Below, one piece after another: positions 6,301-10,562 of a stretch of 13,992 nt of DNA. Both the position numbers and the translations under genes were made by a program. Position 1 is the first letter of the stretch. Every line of letters starts with the position of its first letter. Below the pieces are notes generated by a model, which had not been told where the DNA came from, did no database searches, and worked only from the letters and a program-made list of their open reading frames with translations. Source of the stretch: Baffinella frigidus (Eukaryota; Cryptophyceae; Cryptomonadales; Baffinellaceae); NCBI GenBank assembly GCA_026770585.1, contig MU646365.1, positions 153,414 through 167,405 of the forward strand, given 5' to 3'.

Positions 6301-9296
6301 TTTCCCTGACAAAAAGTCGACTTGCCCTGATGAAATTTAAAAAGTCAACTTGCCCTGATAAAATTGACTTTGTTTTCCTGGTAAAGATTTGGTCGTGGGT
6401 CTGTGGGGGCGGGCCCAGACCTGATTTGCTTCGCAAAAAAATCAAACGGGGTTGGCAGTGCGGCCCAGGCTGGTGGCGTTGTAAGCGTGAGGTCTTGGGT
6501 TCAATGTAATCTCGGCACATACCTGAATCTGTCCTGATTTATGCCATTTTAAGCATTGGTTTTAAGCCTAAAGTAGCATATGAACCCTTATCTTCGGCGT
6601 GGGAAGCCCAGCCATTCGAGGCTAGCAGTTTGAGTGTTTAAAAAAAAATAACTTTACGAGTCCTTTGCAAGTGGACCTGGACCTGTGTGTAGTAATGTTC
6701 ACACCCATATCGCATTTGGTCACGTATCTGCGGGATATCCCACAGATACGTGGCCAAGCCCCGCCCGTGACTGGTACAAATGGTTACAACCCCACATTTA
6801 AAATGCCCCCCTTTTTGGCCTCGAGTGGAAGATAGCGTGACAGATTCTGTCGTGTTCCGAAACGAAACTCCCACAGTCGGCTACGCAACTCTCCAGACCC
6901 CGAGATCTGGGGGGTAACGTGACCGAATTGATCTGGGGGGTAACATGTCCGAATTCGGGCCTAGACCTGATCGACTTCGCCACCATGAGGATCTCTTTGA
7001 GCAGGACCAGGTGCTCCTGCCACGTTCTCATTAGTAATATTAAAGCATTTATGTAGTAATTTTCCTTGCCATCAAACTAAAGAAAAACAGGTTTCCCTGG
7101 ATAAAGGTGCGGTTCAGTCTTCCCACCTCAAGACAACCTACCTTCGTGTAGAGTGCACTCTACCTCTGCCGCAGTCTATTTGGTGGTCTCGCCAATTGAG
7201 CGAGACCAGGCTCTTCCCCGCTTCAAAGTCGACGGGTTGGTCCACGCACCCACGCATCTCAACTAGGGGGGTCCTACGAAACATTAGGTCCGAGGAGCCC
7301 TACGGCCTACCGTAGGCAATACCATAGACCTAACTACCCGATTTTCAGGACGTTACCCTATCAAACTTAAGAAAAAACAGGCGTCCCGCGAGAGGCAGCG
7401 CCGTGTGTGGACGCTGCCGTGTGTGGATGAGCCTCGCAACCTCGTCTCAATAAAGCCTGTCTAAAAAGGGGTTCTCTCCAACGAGGTTGACCACACAAAT
7501 GCTTTACTGTTACAAAAGTAGCATGATCGAATTGTGTGGTAAATTTCGTTGACAAAACCCCTCTCTGGAACGCTTTGTTTGAGGTTAAACCTGTCCCATG
7601 CCGACATCGAGCGTGGAAACGACGAAACGATTTAATACGCTAAATCTAGCGTAGTCGAACCCATCGTAGTCTACCGAGTGCACTGCTAGGGCCAAGTTAT
7701 CGTATCAGTCAACTCAAGGCGAAAATCGAAGTACACAGAACATGTCCCTCGTTTCTAAAGTTGACAGATGTGTGGGGGCGTTGACTTTTACAAAAATCTC
7801 CGGATTCGCAGTGGAGTGGGGTGGGCCTCGCAACCTGTGCCATGAACCTCTGCGGGGGGTGCAGCGAGGAAATGACGTGCACCACCTCCGGCGCGATCTT
7901 GCGCACGGCTTTCAGAAACGCGCGCGCCCCAGGCGCGTCCTGCACCAATAGATGGACAGGCGGTTTAGTACCGCACCAATAGATGAACAGGCGATCTAGT
8001 ACCGCAACAATAGATGGACAGGCGGTTTAGCACTGCAACAATAGATGGACAGGCGATTTAGTAACACGTAAGCAGCGTACAATAGATGTATAGATTATAC
8101 AACTACATTAACACGGCGCGCAGAAATGCGCGGGGCCCCGGCGCGTCCTAGGGTTAAGGGTTGAGTGTTTAGTGTTTAGTGTTTAGTGTTTGGGGTTTGG
8201 GGTTTGGGGTTTGGGGTTTGGGGTTTGGGGTTTGGGGTTTAGGGTTTAGGGTTTAGGGTCAACAATAGATGTACAGGCAATTTAGTTACCACGCACGCAG
8301 CGTACAATAGATGTATAGACTATAAAACTACGTGTCGCACAATTCTCGAAACGGTGCGTTTCGAAAGGACGTAACACTTGTTGATGGTACACATGAAATA
8401 ATAATAATAAATTATGGTGCAAATGAAATAAAAGAAACGGGCAGAGCTAGAATTCCGGGTTATTCAAGAAATCGTTTTGTAGTCCGCTGTGTGGTTCGGT
8501 CGAAACGGGGAAAATACTCCACTGTGCAACACGGGGGGGAGAAAGGGTTGGAGCTCACCTGCACAAAGGTGTTTTTGTCGTGGCCGTCCACCGTAACGCC
8601 ACCGAGTTCCTTGGCCCAGCCATGCACTTTCTTGAACATCTCGCGGGCGGTGTGCAGGTATTCCTGCGTGCCGCGCCCAGACGCGTCCCAGAGGAAAACA
8701 GCTCTGAAGTAGCCTGCTGGCGATATCACCACCACGTCGATGTCACCGTGCCCGAACGCGCGTGCGAACTTGACCACTGCGCCGTCCGCGATTTTCCACA
8801 CCTCCTCGGTCGCATCGGGCTGGAGGAACGCGGCGCGGTGGTGGTTGGGGGCGTCGTAGCGGGCCCGCGGAATCACCACCTTCATCATCTGCTGTACGGA
8901 GAACCCGTCCATCTGCACAGGCGGAACGTTGGGATCTTTCACCTTAATGACAGCCTGGGATGCCTCGTGCCGGTCGCCAGTCCTGCACGCCTCCAACCAC
9001 AAGGCTGGGGCCGTCGCCTCCCGCCTCCACTCGCGGCAAACGCCGCTCGCCAGGGATAAGGTCCGCCCGTCGGCCTCTTTCGCAAGAATGGTAAAGACCC
9101 GCTTCAAGATGTCGGCGCATAGTGAGGGCTGTGCCCCGATGTCCTGGGCAGGAGCACCAGCGTCGCGCAACAGTGCGACCAGCCGCACGCGGGCCTCTTC
9201 AAGCGCCGCACGCTTCCCCTCGTCCACGGTTGCGAGGAGATCGGGCCACGCGCGGTCCAGGTCCCGAACGATGCGGTAGGAGGAATCGGAAGACAT
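228..9296 (-). CDS. Gene A: multi-exon F-box protein with helical (armadillo/HEAT-like) repeats, 3' end outside window
   Basis: The model joins, on the minus strand, 9296-8559, 7939-7835, 7016-6967, 6179-6137, 6015-5932, 4799-4726, 3543-3487, 2759-2714, 2433-about 2377, 1964-1821, 966-862 and 323-228. It gives about 533 residues and is still open at the left edge. Donors are CAG|GTGAGC, CAG|GTTGCG, CAG|GTCTAG, TTG|GTAACC, CAG|GTTTCT, TCT|GTACAT, CAG|GCAACC (a GC donor), GAG|GTATAC, an unclear one for exon 9, CCG|GTGCGT, AAG|GTTGTC and CTG|GTTCGC. All but one acceptor are NCAG. The codons split across junctions (AG+T, CT+G, AG+G) are all sense. F-box proteins normally recruit substrates to SCF (Skp1-cullin-F-box) ubiquitin ligases, with a repeat domain binding the target. 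An F-box followed by armadillo repeats is known in plant ARABIDILLO proteins, but orthology is not claimed. A gene decayed in sequence but not yet in frame remains possible. The introns total about 8 kb and are mostly repeats. Confidence 0.62.
655..745 (-). repeat. Fold-back core copy plus CAGCGGAC repeat
   Basis: On the minus strand it reads CACAGCGGACTTCT, then GGTTTCTTGAAT, then about 20 bases, then GATAGGATCCTACGGTAGGC and GATACCGTAGGGAC. The order and spacing match the copy at 5407-5495, so both pieces belong to one dispersed element. Confidence 0.65.
811..857 (+). repeat. Fold-back core copy
   Basis: TCCATAGGATCCTACGGTGG, then GCAGTAGTGTAGGGACTTGGAGG. Close match over about 44 bases to 5451-5494. 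Confidence 0.65.
862..966 (-). CDS. Gene A exon 11 (35 codons, phase 0-0)
   Basis: The acceptor is ATGTGGCAG|AGT and the donor GCCAAG|GTTGTC. The peptide SEGEALRNELVTKALASYLP followed by LLVSPRYRFKDLKAK is an amphipathic helix pair. It joins exon 10 in phase 0 (HPRP|SEGE). A truncated copy with the same acceptor sits at 1277-1303 on the other side of a telomere-like array. Confidence 0.62.
1134..1160. repeat. Perfect palindrome (13-bp arms, 1-base centre)
   Basis: AAGGTGGTCCAAG, then C, then its exact reverse complement, directly abutting the telomere-like array. One arm with neighbouring sequence recurs at 1686-1706 (GGACCACCTTATCCTGGT). Confidence 0.85.
1161..1276 (+). repeat. Telomere-like array 2 (TTTGGGG) in intron 10
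   Basis: About 16 near-identical TTTGGGG heptamers with single variants (TTTGAGG, TTTGTGG). It interrupts the exon 11 copy on its right, and exon 11 itself lies on its left, so homologous sequence flanks it on both sides. Confidence 0.9.
1277..1303 (-). pseudogene. Truncated copy of gene A exon 11
   Basis: It keeps the acceptor TGTGGCAG|AGC and nine codons (SKGEELWNG) matching exon 11 SEGEALRNE, then runs into the heptamer array. Upstream intron sequence (ACCCGTG, CCAAATGTCG) is also shared with exon 11. Confidence 0.7.
1384..1416 (-). pseudogene. Copy of the 3' part of gene A exon 10
   Basis: Eleven codons AIREITTHPRQ between CCCCAG and a GTGCGT donor. Homology continues upstream to 1468 (PNIKGIEDELVN), but a two-base insertion (GTGGCTGCCCCAG) breaks the frame if read through. 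It could still act as a short exon. Confidence 0.65.
1593..1624 (-). pseudogene. Second copy of the 3' part of gene A exon 10, frameshifted
   Basis: 32 bases instead of 33, with CTGTCCCAG before it and a GTGTGTG donor after it. The missing base shifts the frame. Confidence 0.65.
1821..1964 (-). CDS. Gene A exon 10 (48 codons, phase 0-0)
   Basis: The acceptor is TACGGCGCAG|TTC and the donor CGCCCG|GTGCGT. The peptide runs FWGPREGHGEGRF, then LNGSPNIKIREDELV, then NLAQAILEITTHPRP: a Gly/Trp-rich loop followed by a long helix. The open frame with balanced composition supports coding. The last 33 bases with flanking splice sites recur at 1384-1416 and, with a one-base deletion, at 1593-1624. Confidence 0.62.
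1965..2376 (-). other. Intron 9 of gene A
   Basis: About 412 bases between exons 9 and 10. It has a C-run at 2193-2202 and a small hairpin at 2162-2184 (CATGCTATG/CATAGCATG, 5-base loop). Nothing else is recognised. Confidence 0.4.
2162..2184. repeat. Short inverted repeat, 9-bp arms
   Basis: CATGCTATG, then TTAGG, then CATAGCATG. The same short words occur near 5340-5355 (GGCATAGCATA), in remnants of the dispersed AGCATAT element. Confidence 0.7.
2377..2433 (-). CDS. Gene A exon 9 (3' boundary uncertain)
   Basis: The acceptor is CCCACCCACAG|GTG. The reading frame VHSEILESDCTQRLR continues the helix begun in exon 8. The frame stays open to 2203, but the sequence soon stops looking coding. 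The proposed end at 2377 (AGGACC|GTCCTA) keeps the phase 0 needed by exon 10, yet the donor is weak. Confidence 0.45.
2425..2726 (-). repeat. Telomere-like array 3 with flanking 22-bp duplication (intron 8)
   Basis: Degenerate TTTAGGG/TTTGGGG heptamers (2447-2704) are bounded by two 22-base copies at 2425-2446 and 2705-2726. On the minus strand these read AGCCCACCCCGAGGTATACT and AGCCCACCCACAGGTGCACT, each followed by CC, and agree at 18 of 22 bases. The donor is the AG|GT of the first copy and the acceptor the AG of the second, so splicing leaves one copy in frame. Confidence 0.75.
2714..2759 (-). CDS. Gene A exon 8 (phase 2-0)
   Basis: The acceptor is CCCCAACAG|GCG and the donor CCCGAG|GTATAC. 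The peptide is RHLTAFQDIVAAHPE. It lies as a 56-base non-repeat island between two telomere-like arrays, and both of its splice sites abut the arrays. The AHPE|V junction is rebuilt by splicing across intron 8. Confidence 0.6.
2764..3174 (+). repeat. Telomere-like array 4 in intron 7
   Basis: Mixed TTTGGGG, TTTAGGG and degenerate heptamers. Its two ends carry a 12-base duplication at 2752-2763 and 3175-3186 (minus strand ACAGGCGGCACC and ACAGGCGCCACC), spanning the exon 8 acceptor and the broken exon 7 edge. Confidence 0.8.
3181..3212 (-). pseudogene. Exact 32-bp copy of the exon 7 3' edge
   Basis: Identical to 3485-3516, 304 bases away. It covers the last 30 bases of exon 7 plus GC. The bases after it (GCGCCACC) match the start of exon 8 better than the intron next to the full exon 7, so this looks like the older exon junction. 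Confidence 0.85.
3228..3483 (+). repeat. Telomere-like array 5 in intron 7, with a 38-base non-heptamer island
   Basis: Degenerate TTTAGGG, GTTCAGGG and TTTACGG units. The island at 3323-3360 contains CGCCAGACCCGT, also found near 1005-1016. The array lies between the two 32-bp exon 7 copies. Confidence 0.8.
3487..3543 (-). CDS. Gene A exon 7 (phase 2-2)
   Basis: The acceptor is CTCCTGGCAG|GAA. The donor is GCACAG|GCAACC, a GC donor after a good CAG. The peptide is KFIYDELAIDPLESARMH, with one leading and two trailing bases that fit exons 6 and 8. The last 30 exon bases and the GC are copied exactly in intron 7, where the following bases differ. Confidence 0.55.
3561..3640 (+). repeat. 21-bp repeat, left inverted copy
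   Basis: Units of TAGTGCTGACTAATATCATT type. The opposite-strand form makes five 21-base units at 4818-4922, so the two stretches form a 1.2-kb-spaced inverted repeat around array 7. A third partial copy is at 3881-3915. Confidence 0.8.
3656..3708. repeat. Perfect 25-bp inverted repeat with 3-base loop
   Basis: The left arm begins CTAAAATAGCATATACACCC, the loop is GAA, and the right arm is an exact reverse complement. It sits inside a copy of the dispersed AGCATAT element (compare 6570-6594 and 13754-13790). In the other copies the sequence after CCTTATC is TTCGGCG, so the second arm is a fold-back replacement. Confidence 0.9.
4363..4725 (+). repeat. Telomere-like array 7 (TTTAGGG then TGTAGGG/AGTAGGG)
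   Basis: Heptamers change along the tract from TTTAGGG through TGAAGGG to TGTAGGG and AGTAGGG blocks. It ends exactly at the exon 6 donor (GTACATCC on the minus strand). The long minus-strand frames (LHPTPYT repeats) are products of this array. Confidence 0.9.
4726..4799 (-). CDS. Gene A exon 6 (phase 0-2)
   Basis: The acceptor is TTTTCACTCGGCAG|GGA, with a pyrimidine-rich lead, and the donor GCTCT|GTACAT. The peptide begins GLCFGSLEQKWRHDR and ends TRVCLDA plus two bases, which exon 7 completes to leucine. It continues the helical register of exon 5 (ILFLLQ|GLCFGSLEQ). The intron that follows opens straight into TGTAGGG-type heptamers. A 19-base exact copy of the exon start lies at 4944-4962. 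Confidence 0.6.
4818..4922 (+). repeat. 21-bp tandem repeat, five units
   Basis: TCAGCACTATAATGATATTAG, two middle units identical, outer ones diverged. Contiguous with no spacers. The Ile/Leu/Thr-rich minus-strand frame through it is a repeat artefact. Confidence 0.9.
4944..4962 (-). pseudogene. 19-bp copy of the exon 6 5' edge
   Basis: Identical to 4783-4801 (AGGGACTCTGCTTCGGCTC on the minus strand), which joins the last acceptor bases to the exon 6 start. The two copies flank the 21-bp tandem repeat. Confidence 0.8.
5049..5192. repeat. 144-bp fold-back element with 64-bp arms
   Basis: Arms 5049-5112 and 5129-5192 differ at about five positions, with a 16-base AT-rich loop. Each arm contains ATTGCCTACGGTAG, the shared core motif, and the outer ends are ACGCCAGCGAGG / CCTCGCTGGCGT. 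No protein is encoded, so it would be non-autonomous if mobile. Confidence 0.9.
5407..5560. repeat. Fold-back element with full core, intron 5
   Basis: Outer arms are CAGCGGACTACAAAGGGATT (5407-5426) and AATCCCTTTGTAGCCTGCTG (5541-5560), with two mismatches. An inner pair CCATAGG/CCTATGG encloses the core GACCCTACAGTAGGCAATAC and CCTAGGGACC. This copy shows the whole element best. Confidence 0.85.
5714..5730 (-). pseudogene. Copy of the exon 5 3' edge and donor
   Basis: On the minus strand it reads GGCTCCTTCAG|GTTCTAG, against TCCTCCTTCAG|GTTTCTG at the real exon 5 end. Confidence 0.5.
5826..5915 (-). repeat. Inverted telomere-like tract
   Basis: CCTAAACCCTAAATC and CAACCCCCAAA units: the only place where the C-rich strand is plus. 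It faces array 9 across exon 5. Just left of it, 5808-5827 holds an inverted piece of the dispersed element (GGCTTCCAACGCCGAAGCC). Confidence 0.85.
5932..6015 (-). CDS. Gene A exon 5: armadillo/HEAT-like helices (28 codons, phase 0-0)
   Basis: The peptide LMDAGLVAAVLPLLAD followed by PRAVEQILFLLQ matches the armadillo pattern of a small-residue turn (DAG), a Leu-rich helix, and a second helix after a loop. The donor is CTTCAG|GTTTCT. The acceptor is the weakest in the model: CTAAACAAAG|CTG, lying directly in the telomere-like array. The 3' edge and donor recur at about 5714-5730. Confidence 0.65.
6016..6136 (-). repeat. Telomere-like array 9 forming the whole of intron 4
   Basis: Nine perfect TTTAGGG units (6021-6083) and then variants. 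The 121-base interval starts at the exon 4 donor GTAACC and ends at AAAG before exon 5. The donor motif recurs inside (minus strand GGTAACCTAACCCTAAACCC, beside GGTAACCTCACCCTAAAACC at the real site), another local edge duplication. Confidence 0.8.
6137..6179 (-). CDS. Gene A exon 4 (phase 2-0)
   Basis: The acceptor is ATTCTCGCAG|TTT and the donor GCCTTG|GTAACC. The peptide is FADWTLGGDVATAL. Spliced to exon 5 it gives a continuous helix-turn-helix (VATALLMDAGLVAAVLPLL) typical of armadillo/HEAT repeats. The two exons are separated only by a 121-base intron made of telomere-like heptamers. Confidence 0.6.
6259..6372 (+). repeat. Hairpin-forming repeat AAAAAGTCAATTTGCCCTGA
   Basis: Three copies of AAAGTC(A/G)A(C/T)TTGCCCTGA. 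The first makes an 11-bp-arm hairpin at 6261-6291 (AAAGTCAATTT, GCCCTGATA, AAATTGACTTT). The last is flanked by a similar ATTGACTTT arm. Confidence 0.8.
6421..6450 (-). pseudogene. Diverged copy of the exon 3 3' edge with donor
   Basis: TTTGCGAAGCAAATCAG|GTCTGGGCCC against GTGGCGAAGTCGATCAG|GTCTAGGCCC at exon 3. The donor GT is preserved. Confidence 0.6.
6530..6610 (+). repeat. Dispersed AGCATAT element, copy in intron 3
   Basis: TGTCCTGATTTATGCCATTT, TAAGCCTAAAGTAGCATATG, CCCTTATCTTCGGCG, GGAAGCC. It shares order and wording with 13716-13790 and partly with 3651-3720, 5300-5390 and 11866-11935. Confidence 0.8.
6716..6757. repeat. 42-bp near-perfect palindrome
   Basis: Left TTGGTCACGTATCTG, centre GGGATATCCC, right CAGATACGTGGCCAA, with two mismatched pairs and no loop. 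Confidence 0.9.
6967..7016 (-). CDS. Gene A exon 3 (phase 0-2)
   Basis: The acceptor is GTGGCAG|GAG and the donor GATCAG|GTCTAG. The peptide EHLVLLKEILMVAKSI is a clean amphipathic helix. It ends with two spare bases (AG), completed as a serine codon by the single leading T of exon 4. That phase agreement is the main reason to pair the two exons. A diverged copy of its 3' edge and donor lies in intron 3 at 6421-6450. Confidence 0.55.
7148..7208. repeat. Palindrome and adjacent hairpin
   Basis: Perfect 16-bp palindrome GTAGAGTGCACTCTAC (7148-7163), and 9-bp arms TGGTCTCGC/GCGAGACCA with a 7-base loop (7184-7208). Confidence 0.85.
7262..7330 (-). repeat. Fold-back core copy in intron 2
   Basis: On the minus strand TATTGCCTACGGTAGG, followed by GCTCCTCGGACC and TCGTAGGACCCCCC. 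It combines the core with words of the 5049-5192 element (AGGGGGGCTCCTACGA). Confidence 0.65.
7835..7939 (-). CDS. Gene A exon 2 (35 codons, phase 0-0)
   Basis: The acceptor is TTGGTGCAG|GAC and the donor GCACAG|GTTGCG. The peptide starts DAPGARAFLKAVRKIAPEVV and ends QRFMAQ, an amphipathic helical pattern. An alternative donor (GAG|GTTCAT, exon end 7848) would leave phase 2 and would not fit exon 3. The first twelve codons recur in diverged form at 8112-8147. No domain assignment beyond helical repeat. Confidence 0.6.
7942..8065 (+). repeat. 31-bp tandem repeat, four units
   Basis: Units 7942-7972, 7973-8003, 8004-8034 and 8035-8065 of the form GCACCAATAGATGGACAGGC plus GGTTTAGTACC. It starts at the exon 2 acceptor (GTGCAG on the minus strand), so the first unit supplies the splice site. 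Units are contiguous, so it is not CRISPR-like. Confidence 0.95.
8112..8147 (-). pseudogene. Truncated copy of exon 2
   Basis: Twelve codons DAPGPRAFLRAV against DAPGARAFLKAV. The base order AACCCTAG|GAC means the heptamer array supplies an AG acceptor. A stop follows three codons later. Confidence 0.7.
8148..8261 (+). repeat. Telomere-like array 10 in intron 1
   Basis: TTTAGTG units, then about seven TTTGGGG, then three TTTAGGG. The variants are sorted in blocks rather than mixed. Confidence 0.9.
8462..8491 (-). repeat. CAGCGGAC dispersed repeat, copy in intron 1
   Basis: CACAGCGGACTACAAAACGA followed by TTTCTTGAAT. Same unit as at 716-745 and 5407-5434, here without a core next to it. It overlaps the unspliced tail of the exon 1 frame. 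Confidence 0.75.
8559..9296 (-). CDS. Gene A exon 1: F-box domain and following helical region
   Basis: This is the longest convincing coding block: an ATG at 9296 and 246 codons ending in phase 0 at a consensus donor (TTTGTGCAG|GTGAGC). Residues about 58-105 fit an F-box: an ADILKRVFTIL helix, then TLSLASGVCREW, then APALWLEACR, with the usual spaced Leu, Ile, Val, Cys and Trp positions. Residues 1-57 are an acidic, Ala/Leu-rich helix. Residues 130-246 are not recognised; they alternate strand-like (DIDVVVISPAGYF) and helical (TAREMFKKVHGWAKEL) stretches. Without splicing the frame runs 32 more codons to TAA at 8460, but that tail is repeat-derived sequence. The start codon directly follows TTTACAG, so an upstream non-coding exon is possible. 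Confidence 0.8.
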
Positions 9297-9488
9297 CTGT
9301 AAAGTGCCCCCAGGGAGAACACAGCCAGGGACACAGTCAGAGTTTGTGTCGATAAAAAAACAAAAAAACGAAGGGCCCGCCTGGGAGAGAGATTGCTCCC
9401 GAGGCGGGCCCGCCTCGGGGCCGCCTCGGGAGGTTTTGGATAAGTTCCGGTGTCCTCTGGGAGCTCGAAGAACCTAAAGGACCTAAAC

Positions 9489-9742
9489 GAGGAACCAAGA
9501 CTTTTCTGCAGAACCAGTTCCAGTGTCCGTCTTGGTGGGAGATCCGAAAGGAAGCATGGCTTACGAGAAAAAAACGAAGGGCCCGCCTCTCGGAGAGGCG
9601 AGGTCGCCGTTCCCCCTGTTTCGCCCCCCCCCCCCCTCCCTTCGGGGCCTTTGAGGAAACAGGGGCTTTCGGGTTCGATCCGTAATAATCCCGGGCCCTT
9701 TGAGGAACCAGGGCTTTTCTGCAGAACCAGTTCCAGTGTCCG
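9489..9742 (+). repeat. Direct duplication, period 213
   Basis: 9489-9529 and 9702-9742 share GAGGAACCA and CTTTTCTGCAGAACCAGTTC. A second shared word (AAACGAAGGGCCCGCCT) occurs at about 9365-9382 and 9573-9590 with nearly the same spacing. Confidence 0.8.
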
Positions 9743-9838
9743 CCTAAGGACCTGCAGGATTTGTTCTGTAGTGCAAACAGGGGGGATCGTATGCACTCCC
9801 CCCGAGGCTGTGCCTGAGGAAAAGTCTCGCTTCGTTCG

Positions 9839-10190
9839 TGTACTGTATGATCACTGTATTCGTGAGGTCTCCCTTTGTTCGAATAATGTGTTCGGGGTAA
9901 AGGTCGCTCTTTGTTCTTGTACTGTACTCGAAACACCCATTAAAGCCTCTCTCGCCCTCCCACCGAGGCTTAGTCTCGCCATGTTCTTGTACTGTGTGAT
10001 CACTGTACGGTTATGATCCGAACAAACGCGCAATTTCTCTCTTCACATGTAAATGTGTTCGGGGTGAAGGTCTCGCTGTGTTCTTGTACTGTATGATCAC
10101 TGTACTCGAAACACCCCTCGTTTTGGTTGATCATTGTTCTTGTACTGTATGATCACTGTATGTACTCGAAACACCCCTCGACGCCTCTCT
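9839..10190 (+). repeat. Dispersed repeat around TGTACTGTATGATCACTGTA
   Basis: Copies at 9839-9858, 9989-10008, 10085-10104 and 10141-10160, usually preceded by GTTCTTG and followed by CTCGAAACACCC. One deleted copy lies near 9918. The spacing is irregular. Confidence 0.85.
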
Positions 10191-10220
10191 CGCCAGCCGC
10201 CCATCGGGGGACTACTCATA

Positions 10221-10461
10221 CATTATCTCTGGGGGAAAGCCCCCTGTAAAGGCACACAGACCGCCGATCTGGGGACTACAGGGGTACCTCGCTCATAAGA
10301 AACCGCCCCCCCCTAAAGCCGTACAGTAGGACCATGCCTAGGATCCTACGGTGGTTCGAGGGGTGGGCGGTTTCTTATGAGCGAGGTATCCCTGTACTCC
10401 TCCATTATCTCTGGGAGAAAGCCCCACGTAAAGTCACACAGACCGCCGATCTAGGGACTAC
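10221..10461 (+). repeat. 59-bp direct repeats flanking a fold-back
   Basis: 10221-10279 and 10403-10461 share CATTATCTCTGGG, CACACAGACCGCCGATCT and GGGACTAC. They bracket the fold-back at 10277-10396. Confidence 0.8.
10277..10396. repeat. 120-bp fold-back element, 32-bp arms
   Basis: Left 10277-10308 and right 10365-10396 differ at one base (TACAGGGGTACCTCGCTCAT and complement). The centre carries AGTAGGACCATGCCTAGGAT and CCTACGG, the family core. Confidence 0.9.
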
Positions 10462-10562
10462 TCCTACATGGGGCTTGTCTCTGGGGACATGTACAGTCAC
10501 CCAGACTACTCCTACAGGCCTCCCCACTGGCGCGAAAAAGGCTCGCCTCGGGATGGAGGTGC

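Larger units (their letters stand above)
6180..6966 (-). other. Intron 3 of gene A (787 bases)
   Basis: It holds hairpin-forming repeats at 6259-6372, an exon 3 edge copy, a dispersed element copy (6530-6610), a 42-base palindrome (6716-6757) and a 26-base tandem pair (6905-6930, 6931-6957; ATCTGGGGGGTAAC). Confidence 0.5.
7017..7834 (-). other. Intron 2 of gene A (818 bases)
   Basis: It contains a 16-bp perfect palindrome, a hairpin, one fold-back core copy and a copy of its own donor side at 7427-7446 (minus strand GAG|GTTGCGAGGCTCA; CAG|GTTGCGAGGCCCA at exon 2). The stretch 7447-7834 shows nothing else. Confidence 0.45.
8036..8333 (+). repeat. 72-bp direct duplication flanking array 10
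   Basis: 8036-8107 and 8262-8333 both run CAACAATAGATG, then GCGTACAATAGATGTATAGA, then AACTAC. They enclose an exon 2 fragment and a telomere-like array. Confidence 0.8.

Noticed and set aside
6455-6515. tRNA or tRNA-derived SINE
   Set aside because: TTGGCAGTGCGG and GGTCTTGGGTTCAA resemble A and B boxes, but I could not build acceptor or anticodon stems and the B box is interrupted.
7942-8065. CRISPR-like array
   Set aside because: The 31-base units are contiguous without spacers and the setting is eukaryotic.
8460-8558. Native C-terminus of the F-box protein by reading past the donor
   Set aside because: The tail includes a dispersed repeat found at two other places, and a consensus GTGAGC donor precedes it. 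A 37-base intron ending CACAG just downstream is possible but less consistent with exon 2.
9660-9700. tRNA T-arm (GGGTTCGATCC)
   Set aside because: Only a three-pair stem can form and no other cloverleaf arm is present.
9337-9936. 199-residue and 230-residue overlapping minus-strand frames upstream of exon 1
   Set aside because: Composition follows the GC-rich duplicated repeats, the two frames are equally open, and neither has a domain.
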